Source: Acidobacteriota bacterium
GTDB taxonomy: Bacteria; Acidobacteriota; Holophagae; Holophagales; Holophagaceae
Assembly (NCBI GenBank): GCA_021778785.1
Contig: JAJYBX010000003.1
Coordinates: 1-19,840 of the forward strand
DNA: 19,840 nucleotides
Direction of reading: 5' to 3'
Shown here: positions 13,889 to 19,840 of the stretch, one piece after another
Layout of the letters: every line of letters starts with the position of its first letter
How positions within the stretch are numbered: position 1 is the first letter of the stretch
Program-made: the position numbers and the translations under genes
The notes under the pieces: generated by a model
Database searches by the model: none
The model's input: only the letters and a program-made list of their open reading frames with translations
What the model was told of the DNA's origin: nothing

Positions 13889-16042
13889 ATGCGGGAACGG
13901 CTGGGGAAGTTCGAGATCGTGCGCCTCCTGGGCAAGGGGGCCATGGGCGAGGTCTACCTCGGCCGGGATGTCCGCCTCGGACGGGACGTGGCCCTCAAGG
14001 TGGTCCATTCCGGGTCGGCCTTCGGGGAGGAGGCCCAGGCGCGGTTCGAGCGGGAGGCCCAGGCGGCGGCGGCCCTCAACCACCCCCACGTGGTCACGGT
14101 GTACGAGTTCGGGGAGGATGAGGGCGTCCACTACCTTGTCATGGAACTGGTCGAGGGCGAGGATTTCGAGGCCCTCATCCGGGACGGGAAGGCGCCCAAG
14201 GCCGAGCTGCTGGAGGTGCTGGCCCAGGTCTGCGAGGGCCTCGCCTATGCCCATTCCCGGGGGGTGATCCACCGGGACATCAAGCCCTCCAACATGCTGG
14301 TGGCGCGCCACGGGGGCCGGCCCCACGCCAAGCTCATGGACTTCGGCGTGGCCCAGATGGGCCTCTCCTCCCTCACCCAGACGGGCACCTGGATGGGGAC
14401 CGTGAACTACATGGCGCCGGAGTACCTCGATACCGGCAAGGCCACCGCCAGCTCGGACCTCTTCGCCGTGGGGGTGATCCTCTACGAGGTGCTCACCGGC
14501 GGGCGGAAGCCCTTCCAGGGCGACACCGCCACGGCCGTGCTGAACCGCATCCTCCTCCACGCGCCGGAACCGCTCCGTCCCCAGGACCTCTCCGAGGTGC
14601 CGGGGCGCATGGTCGCCGTGCTGGAGAAGGCCCTGGCCAAGAGCCCCTCCGCGCGGTACTCCGACGGCCTCGCCCTGGCGGCGGCCATCCGGGGGGCCCT
14701 GACCGCGGTGGCGCCGCCCCCGGAGCCCCCCGCGCCGGCAGCGACCGTCGTCCGGCCGGAGGGCGGGACCCAGCCCATCCGCGTCGGCAAGGGCGGCCAG
14801 GCCCTCAGCCTCAAGGTGGCGCTGCGGAACGCCCGTCCCGGCTCGCAGATCATCCTCCTGCCGGGCCACTACCGGGAATCCGTGGTCGTGGACAAGGATG
14901 TGAGCATCCAGGCCCAGGGTGATCCGGCCCAAGTGGTGCTGGAGGGGGTCGGCGGCCCGGCGCTCACGCTCCAGGCCCCGGGCGTGGCCCTGAAGGGCTT
15001 CACCCTGCGGGCCCCCGCCGGCGAGACCGCCTTCCTCAGCGCTGGCGGTTCGGCCCAGATGGAGGACTGCGTGCTGGAGGGGGCCGAGAGCTGCGCCGAC
15101 CTCCGGAGCGGCGCCTCGGTGCAATTCCGCGACTGCCGGATGGAAGCCGGCGGCGTGGGGGTCCGGGTCGGCGAGGATGCCCAGCTCCGCCTCCAGGGGG
15201 GACGCGTGGCGGGTTCCACCCAGGCGGGCATCCTGGTGCTCCCCGGGGGCCAGGCCGCGCTCCAGGACGTGGAGATCGGCGAGGGGAGCGGCGTGGGGAT
15301 CCACGTCGAGGCCCGGGGCCAGGTGGTGCTGGAGGGCTGCGTGGTCCGCGGCGCGGCGGCGGGTTCCGTGGAAGTGGAGCCCGATGGGCGCGCCCAGCTC
15401 ACCCGGTGCACCCTGGCGGGAAGCCGCTACGCGGGGCTGCTCGCCCTTGAGCGGAGCCACGCCGTCCTGGAGGACTGCGAGCTCACAGGCCACACCTGCG
15501 CGGGCGTCCACGCGCTGGCCGGCGCCAACGTGCTCCTGCGCGGGTGCCGGGTGCGGGAGAACGCCGGCTTCGGCCTCTCCGTCATGGACCGCGGCCTCGC
15601 GACGCTCGACGGTTGCGCGATCCAGGCCAATGGCGGCGCGGGCCTGCTCATCCACCACGGCGCCACGGTCCAGGCCCGGAACAGTTCCTTCTCCGAGGGG
15701 CGCGCCCTGGGGGTGGATTGCGCCGAGGGCGGCCAGGGCGTGCTGGACGGCTGCGAGATCGCAGGCAACGCGGGCGTGGGGGTGCAGGTCGAGCCGGGCG
15801 GCAGCCTGCTCCTGGTCCGCTGCACGCTGAAGGAGGGGCGGGACACGGGGCTCCTGCTGCTGGAGGATTCGCAGGCCACCCTGGAGGAATGCGTCGTCCA
15901 CCGCAACGCCCGTGGGGGCATCCTCCTGGCGCGGGAGGCGCCCGATCCGGTCCTGCGGGGGGGGAACCGCATCGAGGACGGCTTCCAGCGCCTGGACGCC
16001 GGGGGGAACCCCGTGAAGGTGGCGCCGCTGGGATCGCGCTGA
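13889..16042 (+). CDS. Ser/Thr protein kinase fused to a right-handed beta-helix
   Basis: A 717-residue cytoplasmic protein. Residues about 7-270 are a complete Hanks-type kinase: GKGAMG (15-20), Lys37 in VALKVV, HRDIKPSN (128-135), DFG (151-153), and GTVNYMAPEY (170-179). A Pro/Ala-rich linker (275-300) leads to about 390 residues of short repeats typical of parallel beta-helix (NosD/pectate-lyase-like) folds, opening with ALRNARPGSQIILLPGHYRES (311-331). From 484 on, a Cys recurs exactly every 23 residues (484, 507, 530, 553, 576, 622, 645, 668, with Ser at 599). No membrane helix or signal peptide is visible, unlike many bacterial kinases of this kind, so the beta-helix probably sits in the cytoplasm as a sensor, scaffold or substrate-docking part. 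It follows htpX and converges on the PilZ gene with a 1-base gap. Kinase activity is well supported; partner and signal are unknown. Confidence 0.93.
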   Translation: MRERLGKFEIVRLLGKGAMGEVYLGRDVRLGRDVALKVVHSGSAFGEEAQARFEREAQAAAALNHPHVVTVYEFGEDEGVHYLVMELVEGEDFEALIRDGKAPKAELLEVLAQVCEGLAYAHSRGVIHRDIKPSNMLVARHGGRPHAKLMDFGVAQMGLSSLTQTGTWMGTVNYMAPEYLDTGKATASSDLFAVGVILYEVLTGGRKPFQGDTATAVLNRILLHAPEPLRPQDLSEVPGRMVAVLEKALAKSPSARYSDGLALAAAIRGALTAVAPPPEPPAPAATVVRPEGGTQPIRVGKGGQALSLKVALRNARPGSQIILLPGHYRESVVVDKDVSIQAQGDPAQVVLEGVGGPALTLQAPGVALKGFTLRAPAGETAFLSAGGSAQMEDCVLEGAESCADLRSGASVQFRDCRMEAGGVGVRVGEDAQLRLQGGRVAGSTQAGILVLPGGQAALQDVEIGEGSGVGIHVEARGQVVLEGCVVRGAAAGSVEVEPDGRAQLTRCTLAGSRYAGLLALERSHAVLEDCELTGHTCAGVHALAGANVLLRGCRVRENAGFGLSVMDRGLATLDGCAIQANGGAGLLIHHGATVQARNSSFSEGRALGVDCAEGGQGVLDGCEIAGNAGVGVQVEPGGSLLLVRCTLKEGRDTGLLLLEDSQATLEECVVHRNARGGILLAREAPDPVLRGGNRIEDGFQRLDAGGNPVKVAPLGSR

Positions 16043-16043
16043 G

Positions 16044-17300
16044 TCAGGAGGCCAGCAGGCCGGCGATCTCGTCGAGGGCGTCCAGCCAGGTGTCCGCGCC
16101 TTCGCCGGGCAGGGGCAGGGGGCGGATGAGGCCGTCCTCCAGGCCCGGAATCGTGGTCGCCCCCAGGAGGGCCACGGGCAGTTCCCGGAGTTCCCCCTGG
16201 TCCCGCTGGAGGGCCCGGATCTCCGCCAGGTCGCTTTCGCGCACGGGGTCCAGCAGGGCGAGCAGCAGCCGGTTGGAGGCGCCCTTGTCGGCCCGGAGGA
16301 GGGCGAGGGCCTGATGGAGGGCGTCCACGGCCTCCACCCGGAGGTAGCCGCCTCCGGCCAGGGCGGCCTGGACGCCCTCCCGGAGGGGGCCAGGGGGCAT
16401 CGCCAGGACCAGGCCCGCCGTGCGCCGCCCCAGCCGTTTCAGGGCCTCGGGCGTCTCCGTGCCGGCGGGATCCATCCGCGGGGAGGGGGAGGCCGCGGCC
16501 TCCGGATGGGCGGCGGTCGCCCGCCCTTCCCGGGGGGCCGGCACCGCCGCAGGCGAAGAACCGGCCCGCTGCAGCTTCTCCCGGAAGTCCAGGACCTCCT
16601 GGAGCTCAGCCAGTTCCGCGGGGCCCAGTTCCCCGAACTGCACGCCGAGGACGATCTCCCCCTCGCGCTCGCAGGCGTTGGCGATCATGCCCCGGGCCTC
16701 GAACAGCGGGAGCTTGGGCAGATCGCGGATCTTGAGCATGGGAAGGGTCTTCCCCTTCTCGAAGAAGCCCAGGCCCGGGGTGAGGCGCATGTGGTCGTCG
16801 AGGCGCACCACCCGGTCCACCCGGAAAGCCAGGCCCCCGAGGGACAGGTTCACCAGGGGCCCCGCCAGGCCGAAGCCGGGCAGGCCGCCGTCCTGGGCCA
16901 GGACGTAGGCCTTCTCCCGGGGCCGGAACGGGTAGCGCTTGTGCTGCCGCTGGTCGGAGGGCACCAGCCGGGTGGGGATCGAGAACCGGTAGAGGAGATA
17001 GCTCTGGCGTCCCTGGAAGGTCACCAGCCCCTTGAAGCGCTGTTCGGCCGTGGCGAAGAGCATCTCGAAGGGGGCACCGGGGATCAGTTCGTGGGGCAGG
17101 GGCCGGATGAGCTTCATCTGCATGGAGCCCTTCTCGAGCTCCACCAGCCGGGCCGTGTAGGGCAGGGTGTGCGTGCCTTCCACCTTGATGGGGAATTCGG
17201 TCTCGGCGACCCTCAGCTCCTCCAGGTGGCGGCGGATGCGCAGGGGATCCTCCACGGGAACCCCCTGTCCGCCTCCACCGGATGTCCTGACCTGGTTCAT
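16044..17300 (-). CDS. PilZ-domain protein with degenerate receiver-like C-terminus
   Basis: A 418-residue cytoplasmic protein. Residues about 25-115 resemble the YcgR-type N-terminal domain. A PilZ domain follows, with the c-di-GMP-binding RxxxR (RQHKR, 118-122, overlapping RYPFR, 122-126) and NLSLGG (151-156). A Pro/Ala linker (about 258-290) leads to a C-terminal alpha/beta segment (about 300-418) with the shape of a response-regulator receiver. There the acidic pair expected after the first strand is replaced by MP (LVLAMPPGP); LLALLDP retains the Asp at the phosphorylation position, but the late-strand Lys is not evident (LIRPLPL). It therefore probably binds c-di-GMP and has a pseudo-receiver. 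It lies 63 bases downstream of ychF on the same strand. The ATG at 17300 has GAGG just upstream. Confidence 0.85.
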   Translation of the reverse strand: MNQVRTSGGGGQGVPVEDPLRIRRHLEELRVAETEFPIKVEGTHTLPYTARLVELEKGSMQMKLIRPLPHELIPGAPFEMLFATAEQRFKGLVTFQGRQSYLLYRFSIPTRLVPSDQRQHKRYPFRPREKAYVLAQDGGLPGFGLAGPLVNLSLGGLAFRVDRVVRLDDHMRLTPGLGFFEKGKTLPMLKIRDLPKLPLFEARGMIANACEREGEIVLGVQFGELGPAELAELQEVLDFREKLQRAGSSPAAVPAPREGRATAAHPEAAASPSPRMDPAGTETPEALKRLGRRTAGLVLAMPPGPLREGVQAALAGGGYLRVEAVDALHQALALLRADKGASNRLLLALLDPVRESDLAEIRALQRDQGELRELPVALLGATTIPGLEDGLIRPLPLPGEGADTWLDALDEIAGLLAS

Positions 17301-17363
17301 CGCGCCTCGACGTTCCTATCCTCCCATCGGGCGGAGGCCGCCTGGGATTGAATTCAAGGGACT

Positions 17364-18464
17364 TCAGACATTGAAGAGGAAGTGCATCACATCGCCATCC
17401 TGCACGATGTAGTCCTTCCCTTCCGTCCGCATCCGCCCGGCATCCTTGGCCCCCTGCTCGCCCCGGTACTGGATGAAGTCGCCGTAGGCGATGACCTGGG
17501 CCCGGATGAAGCCCTTCTCGAAGTCCGTATGGATGACGCCGGCGGCCTGGGGGGCGCTGTCGCCCTTGTGGATGGTCCAGGCCCTCACCTCCTTCACCCC
17601 GGCGGTGAAGTAGGTCTGGAGGCCCAGCAGGTCGAAGCTGGTGCGGATGAGGACGTTCAGTCCGGGCTCGGCCAGGCCGGACTCCTCCAGGAAGAGGGGC
17701 CGATCCTCGGCGGGCAGATCCTGGATCTCCGCCTCCAGCTTGGAGCAGATGGGGATGCAGGGCGCGTGGCGGGCGGCGGCCAGGTCCACGAGCTTCCGGT
17801 AGTGGGGATTCGCCTGGGGATCCCGGATGTCCTCCTCGCCGATGTTGCCGACGAAGAGGGTGGGCTTGAGGGTCAGCAGCCCGTAGGACTTGATGAGGGC
17901 GCGGTCCTCGGCGGACAGCCCCGCGGCGCTGGCCCAACGGCCCTGGTCCAGCAGGGCGTAGACCTTCTCCAGGATGGCCACGAGGGCCTGGGATTCCTTG
18001 TTGCCGGTCTTGGCCGCCTTCCGGTGCCGGTCCAGCCCCTTCTCCACGGCCTCCAGGTCCTTGAGTACCAGTTCGGTCTCGATGATCCCCAGGTCGCGTT
18101 CGGGATCCACGCCACCTTCCACGTGGGTGACGTTGCCGTCCTCGAAGCAGCGGACCACCTGCACGATGGCGTCGGTCTCCCGGATGTGGCCCAGGAAGGC
18201 GTTCCCCAGGCCCTCGCCCTTGCTCGCGCCCCGCACCAGGCCTGCGATGTCCACGAATTCCTGGGCCGCCGGTAGCACCCGCTGGGGCTTCACGATCTCC
18301 GCCAGGGCGTCCAGGCGGGCGTCGGGCACGTCCACCACGCCGGTGTTGGGCTCGATGGTGCAGAAGGGATAGTTGGCCGAGGCCGCGCCAGCGCGGGTGA
18401 GGGCGTTGAAAAGGGTGGACTTCCCGACGTTGGGAAGCCCCACGATGCCACAGGCGACGGCCAT
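17364..18464 (-). CDS. ychF: Ribosome-associated GTPase/ATPase YchF (OLA1 family)
   Basis: A 366-residue Obg-related P-loop protein, near-universal in bacteria, that binds ATP as well as GTP, associates with ribosomes and affects stress responses. From the start [20 protein letters not shown], the P-loop is GLPNVGKST at 9-17. [28 protein letters not shown], and the C-terminal TGS-like domain ([27 protein letters not shown], and [11 protein letters not shown] at the end) are near-diagnostic. The ATG at 18464 has GGAGG five to six bases upstream; the in-frame ATG four codons earlier is not needed by the family. It is divergent from the biotinyl-domain genes, with about 130 bases between. Confidence 0.97.
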   Translation of the reverse strand: MAVACGIVGLPNVGKSTLFNALTRAGAASANYPFCTIEPNTGVVDVPDARLDALAEIVKPQRVLPAAQEFVDIAGLVRGASKGEGLGNAFLGHIRETDAIVQVVRCFEDGNVTHVEGGVDPERDLGIIETELVLKDLEAVEKGLDRHRKAAKTGNKESQALVAILEKVYALLDQGRWASAAGLSAEDRALIKSYGLLTLKPTLFVGNIGEEDIRDPQANPHYRKLVDLAAARHAPCIPICSKLEAEIQDLPAEDRPLFLEESGLAEPGLNVLIRTSFDLLGLQTYFTAGVKEVRAWTIHKGDSAPQAAGVIHTDFEKGFIRAQVIAYGDFIQYRGEQGAKDAGRMRTEGKDYIVQDGDVMHFLFNV

Positions 18465-18528
18465 GCGATCCTCCAAGCCCTCCAGTATCCCAGAGGGCAG
18501 ATGTGACGGAAAGAAGAGCTTCCGGGAC

Positions 18529-18557
18529 TTGCGCCGGTCCCTTCCCCGGCATACTCT
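18529..18557 (+). promoter_or_regulatory. Candidate promoter for the biotinyl-domain genes
   Basis: TTGCGC (18529-18534) and TACTCT (18552-18557) are exactly 17 bases apart, each with about three of six consensus matches, and lie about 36 bases before the ATG at 18593. Weak, but the spacing and position fit. It is in the divergent interval with ychF. Confidence 0.35.
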
Positions 18558-18592
18558 CCCGGCCAGATCGCGGGTTCGCGTGGGGAGGATGC

Positions 18593-18829
18593 ATGATCGT
18601 GCGGGCCGAATGGCCGGGGTACGTGGTGGACGTCCTCGTCCGCCCCGGGCAGGAAGTGGAGGAGGACGAGCCCCTCATGATCCTGGAGGGCACGGATGCC
18701 TCCCGCACATCCTTCTACATCAACGCCCCGGAGGGCGGGAAGGTCCGCGAGATCCTCATCGAGGAGGGCGACTTCGCCTACGAGGACGATGACCTGGTGG
18801 TCATCGGCGATTCGGACAAGGACGAATAG
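18593..18829 (+). CDS. Biotinyl/lipoyl-like domain protein lacking the attachment lysine
   Basis: A 78-residue single-domain protein. The first half, [33 protein letters not shown], and second half, [24 protein letters not shown], follow the two symmetrical halves of a biotinyl/lipoyl domain. At the hairpin turn, where ESMKM or EAMKM normally presents the modified lysine, it reads [10 protein letters not shown]: no lysine, and a slightly longer loop. The very acidic end (SDKDE) is extra. It is clearly related to the intact domain encoded 41 bases downstream, whose start reads MAVVRAEMAGKV, so a tandem duplication followed by loss of the site seems likely. The ATG has GGGGAGG just upstream; longer in-frame starts give an unrelated Arg/Pro-rich N-terminus. 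Possible roles are a structural or regulatory subunit of the carboxylase. No function is demonstrated. Confidence 0.75.
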   Translation: MIVRAEWPGYVVDVLVRPGQEVEEDEPLMILEGTDASRTSFYINAPEGGKVREILIEEGDFAYEDDDLVVIGDSDKDE

Positions 18830-18870
18830 CCGCTAGACTGGGGCCATCGCCTTTCATATGGGAGTGGACG

Positions 18871-19083
18871 ATGGCCGTGGTTCGAGCCGAGATGGCGGGG
18901 AAGGTGCTGGAGTTGTGCGTGGGGGAGGGCGACTCCGTCAGCGAGGACCAGGACCTGGTCATCATCGAGAGCATGAAGATGCAGATCCCCGTGGGCAGCC
19001 CCGAGGAGGGGACGGTCAGGAAGGTCTTCGTGACCCCCGACCAGTTCCTCAATGAAGGGGATCCCATCGTCGAGCTCGGCTGA
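18871..19083 (+). CDS. Biotin carboxyl carrier domain protein (stand-alone)
   Basis: A 70-residue stand-alone biotinyl domain: VVRAEMAGKVLEL, then IIESMKMQIP with the biotin-accepting Lys36, then a mirror half ending FLNEGDPIVELG. A free carrier of this size usually belongs to an acyl-CoA carboxylase whose biotin carboxylase and carboxyltransferase are separate subunits. With an AUH-type methylglutaconyl-CoA hydratase directly after it, 3-methylcrotonyl-CoA carboxylase (leucine degradation) is the best guess, but acetyl- or propionyl-CoA carboxylase is possible. The ATG has GGAG (18861-18864) upstream. The hydratase starts 16 bases after its stop. Confidence 0.88.
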   Translation: MAVVRAEMAGKVLELCVGEGDSVSEDQDLVIIESMKMQIPVGSPEEGTVRKVFVTPDQFLNEGDPIVELG

Positions 19084-19098
19084 TCCGGCCGGCCCGAC

Positions 19099-19840
19099 AT
19101 GGAGATCCGTCTTGAACGGCTGAGTGGAAAGGACGAGGGCATCGTCCTCCTGGGCCTGGACCGGCCGGAGGCGAAGAACGCCCTGGGCCGCCGCCTGATG
19201 GATGAGTTCCGCGGTGCGCTGGCCGGGCTGCGCTTCGATCCCTCCGTGCGCGTGGTGGTGCTCCACAGCCTGGTGCCCGGCGTCTTCTGCGCCGGGGCGG
19301 ACCTGAAGGAGCGGGCCACGATGGCTCCCCCCGAGGTGGCCGCCTTCGTCCATGGCCTCCGGACCGGTTTCACGGAGCTCGAGGATCTGCCCATGCCGGT
19401 GATCGCAGTCCTTGAGGGCGCGGCCTTCGGTGGGGGGCTGGAACTGGCCCTGGCGGCGGACCTCCGCGTGGCGGGAGGCGAGGCGAAGGTGGGTCTGGTG
19501 GAGACCGCCCTGGCCATCATTCCCGGCGCCGGGGGCACCCAGCGGCTGCCGCGCCTCATCGGGGCCTCCCGGGCCAAGGAACTCATCTTCACGGCCCGCC
19601 GCATCGACGCGGCCGAGGCCGGGCGGCTGGGCCTGGTGGACCGGGTGGTTCCCGCTGGAAAAGCCCTCGACGGGGCCCTCGCCCTGGCCCGGGAGATCCT
19701 TCCCAATGGCCCCATGGCGCTGCGCATGGCGAAGCTGGCGGTGAACCGCGGCCTTGAGCTGGACCGCGACTCCGGCCTGGCCTTCGAGCAGGCCTGCTAC
19801 GCCCAGGTGATCCCCACGAAGGACCGCCTGGAGGGGTTGG
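19099..19840 (+). CDS. Enoyl-CoA hydratase, AUH/methylglutaconyl-CoA hydratase type (3' end beyond window)
   Basis: Crotonase-fold enzyme, cut off after about 247 codons, a little short of the usual 260. The oxyanion-hole segments CAGADLKER (64-72) and AFGGGLELALAADLRVA (109-125) and the two catalytic glutamates (Glu115 in GGGLE; Glu135 in GLVETALAIIPGAGGTQRLP) are present. The late part, RAKELIFTARRID and then MAKLAVNRGLELD and CYAQVIPTKDRLEG, closely matches the AUH subgroup, which hydrates 3-methylglutaconyl-CoA to HMG-CoA in leucine breakdown. That is more specific than general crotonase. No good ribosome-binding site is seen before the ATG; translation may depend on the carrier gene 16 bases upstream. 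Substrate is inferred from subgroup and context. Confidence 0.9.
   Translation, partial: MEIRLERLSGKDEGIVLLGLDRPEAKNALGRRLMDEFRGALAGLRFDPSVRVVVLHSLVPGVFCAGADLKERATMAPPEVAAFVHGLRTGFTELEDLPMPVIAVLEGAAFGGGLELALAADLRVAGGEAKVGLVETALAIIPGAGGTQRLPRLIGASRAKELIFTARRIDAAEAGRLGLVDRVVPAGKALDGALALAREILPNGPMALRMAKLAVNRGLELDRDSGLAFEQACYAQVIPTKDRLEGL

Noticed and set aside
13766..15901. A minus-strand open frame of 711 codons opposite the kinase/beta-helix gene
   Set aside because: No recognisable motif and shadow-like composition; the plus-strand gene has all kinase motifs and regular repeats.
18503..18592. An N-terminal extension of 30 codons on the lysine-less biotinyl-domain gene
   Set aside because: The residues are unrelated to the domain, whose start is matched by the neighbouring paralogue, and GGGGAGG precedes the ATG at 18593.

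Overview
This is a GC-rich, densely coded bacterial chromosome segment with no insertion sequence, prophage or CRISPR array. The gene set points to a free-living, respiring bacterium: a NapC-type multiheme inner-membrane cytochrome, trigger factor, ClpP, a partner-switching phosphorelay, PilZ and Ser/Thr kinase signalling, and leucine-type acyl-CoA catabolism. The long acid/base-rich proteins, the FYDLN_acid-type protein and the ImcH-like cytochrome fit Acidobacteriota, perhaps the Holophagae/Geothrix group. That placement is inference from protein flavour, not from a marker gene.

Layout. Positions 1-2253 hold the 5' part of cytidylate kinase (minus), a small secreted monoheme c-type cytochrome (plus) and a convergent three-helix multiheme quinol-oxidising type cytochrome (minus). 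A perfect 17-bp hairpin separates the last two. Positions 2430-7907 are a minus-strand block that reads tRNA-Arg(UCG), tRNA-Leu(UAG), tig, clpP, hisC, recQ. The last three genes are tightly coupled, and a terminator hairpin lies between tig and clpP. Positions 7955-10459 are also minus: a FYDLN_acid-like zinc-ribbon protein, two copies of a 50-bp repeat, an adenosine-deaminase-family enzyme, and an unrecognised protein of 343 residues divergent from the next block.

Positions 10575-16042 are a plus-strand signalling and proteolysis block. It contains a STAS anti-sigma antagonist, an RsbW-like ATPase/kinase, a GAF plus PP2C (SpoIIE/RsbU) phosphatase, HtpX, and a Ser/Thr kinase fused to a right-handed beta-helix. 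Two minus-strand genes follow: a PilZ protein with a degenerate receiver domain, and the GTPase YchF. The plus strand then carries two adjacent biotinyl/lipoyl-like domain genes, one without its attachment lysine, and the start of an AUH-type methylglutaconyl-CoA hydratase that runs off the window.

How the parts work together. The STAS, kinase and phosphatase genes form a complete switch with no sigma factor beside it, so its output is elsewhere or not a sigma factor. The biotin carrier next to an AUH-type hydratase suggests a 3-methylcrotonyl-CoA carboxylase/leucine degradation locus continuing to the right. The items most worth a second look are the kinase/beta-helix fusion with a 23-residue cysteine ladder, the trigger factor with a His-rich and histone-H1-like tail, the Asp-to-His change in the RsbW-like ATP site, the lysine-less biotinyl paralogue, and the RecQ lacking a winged-helix domain.
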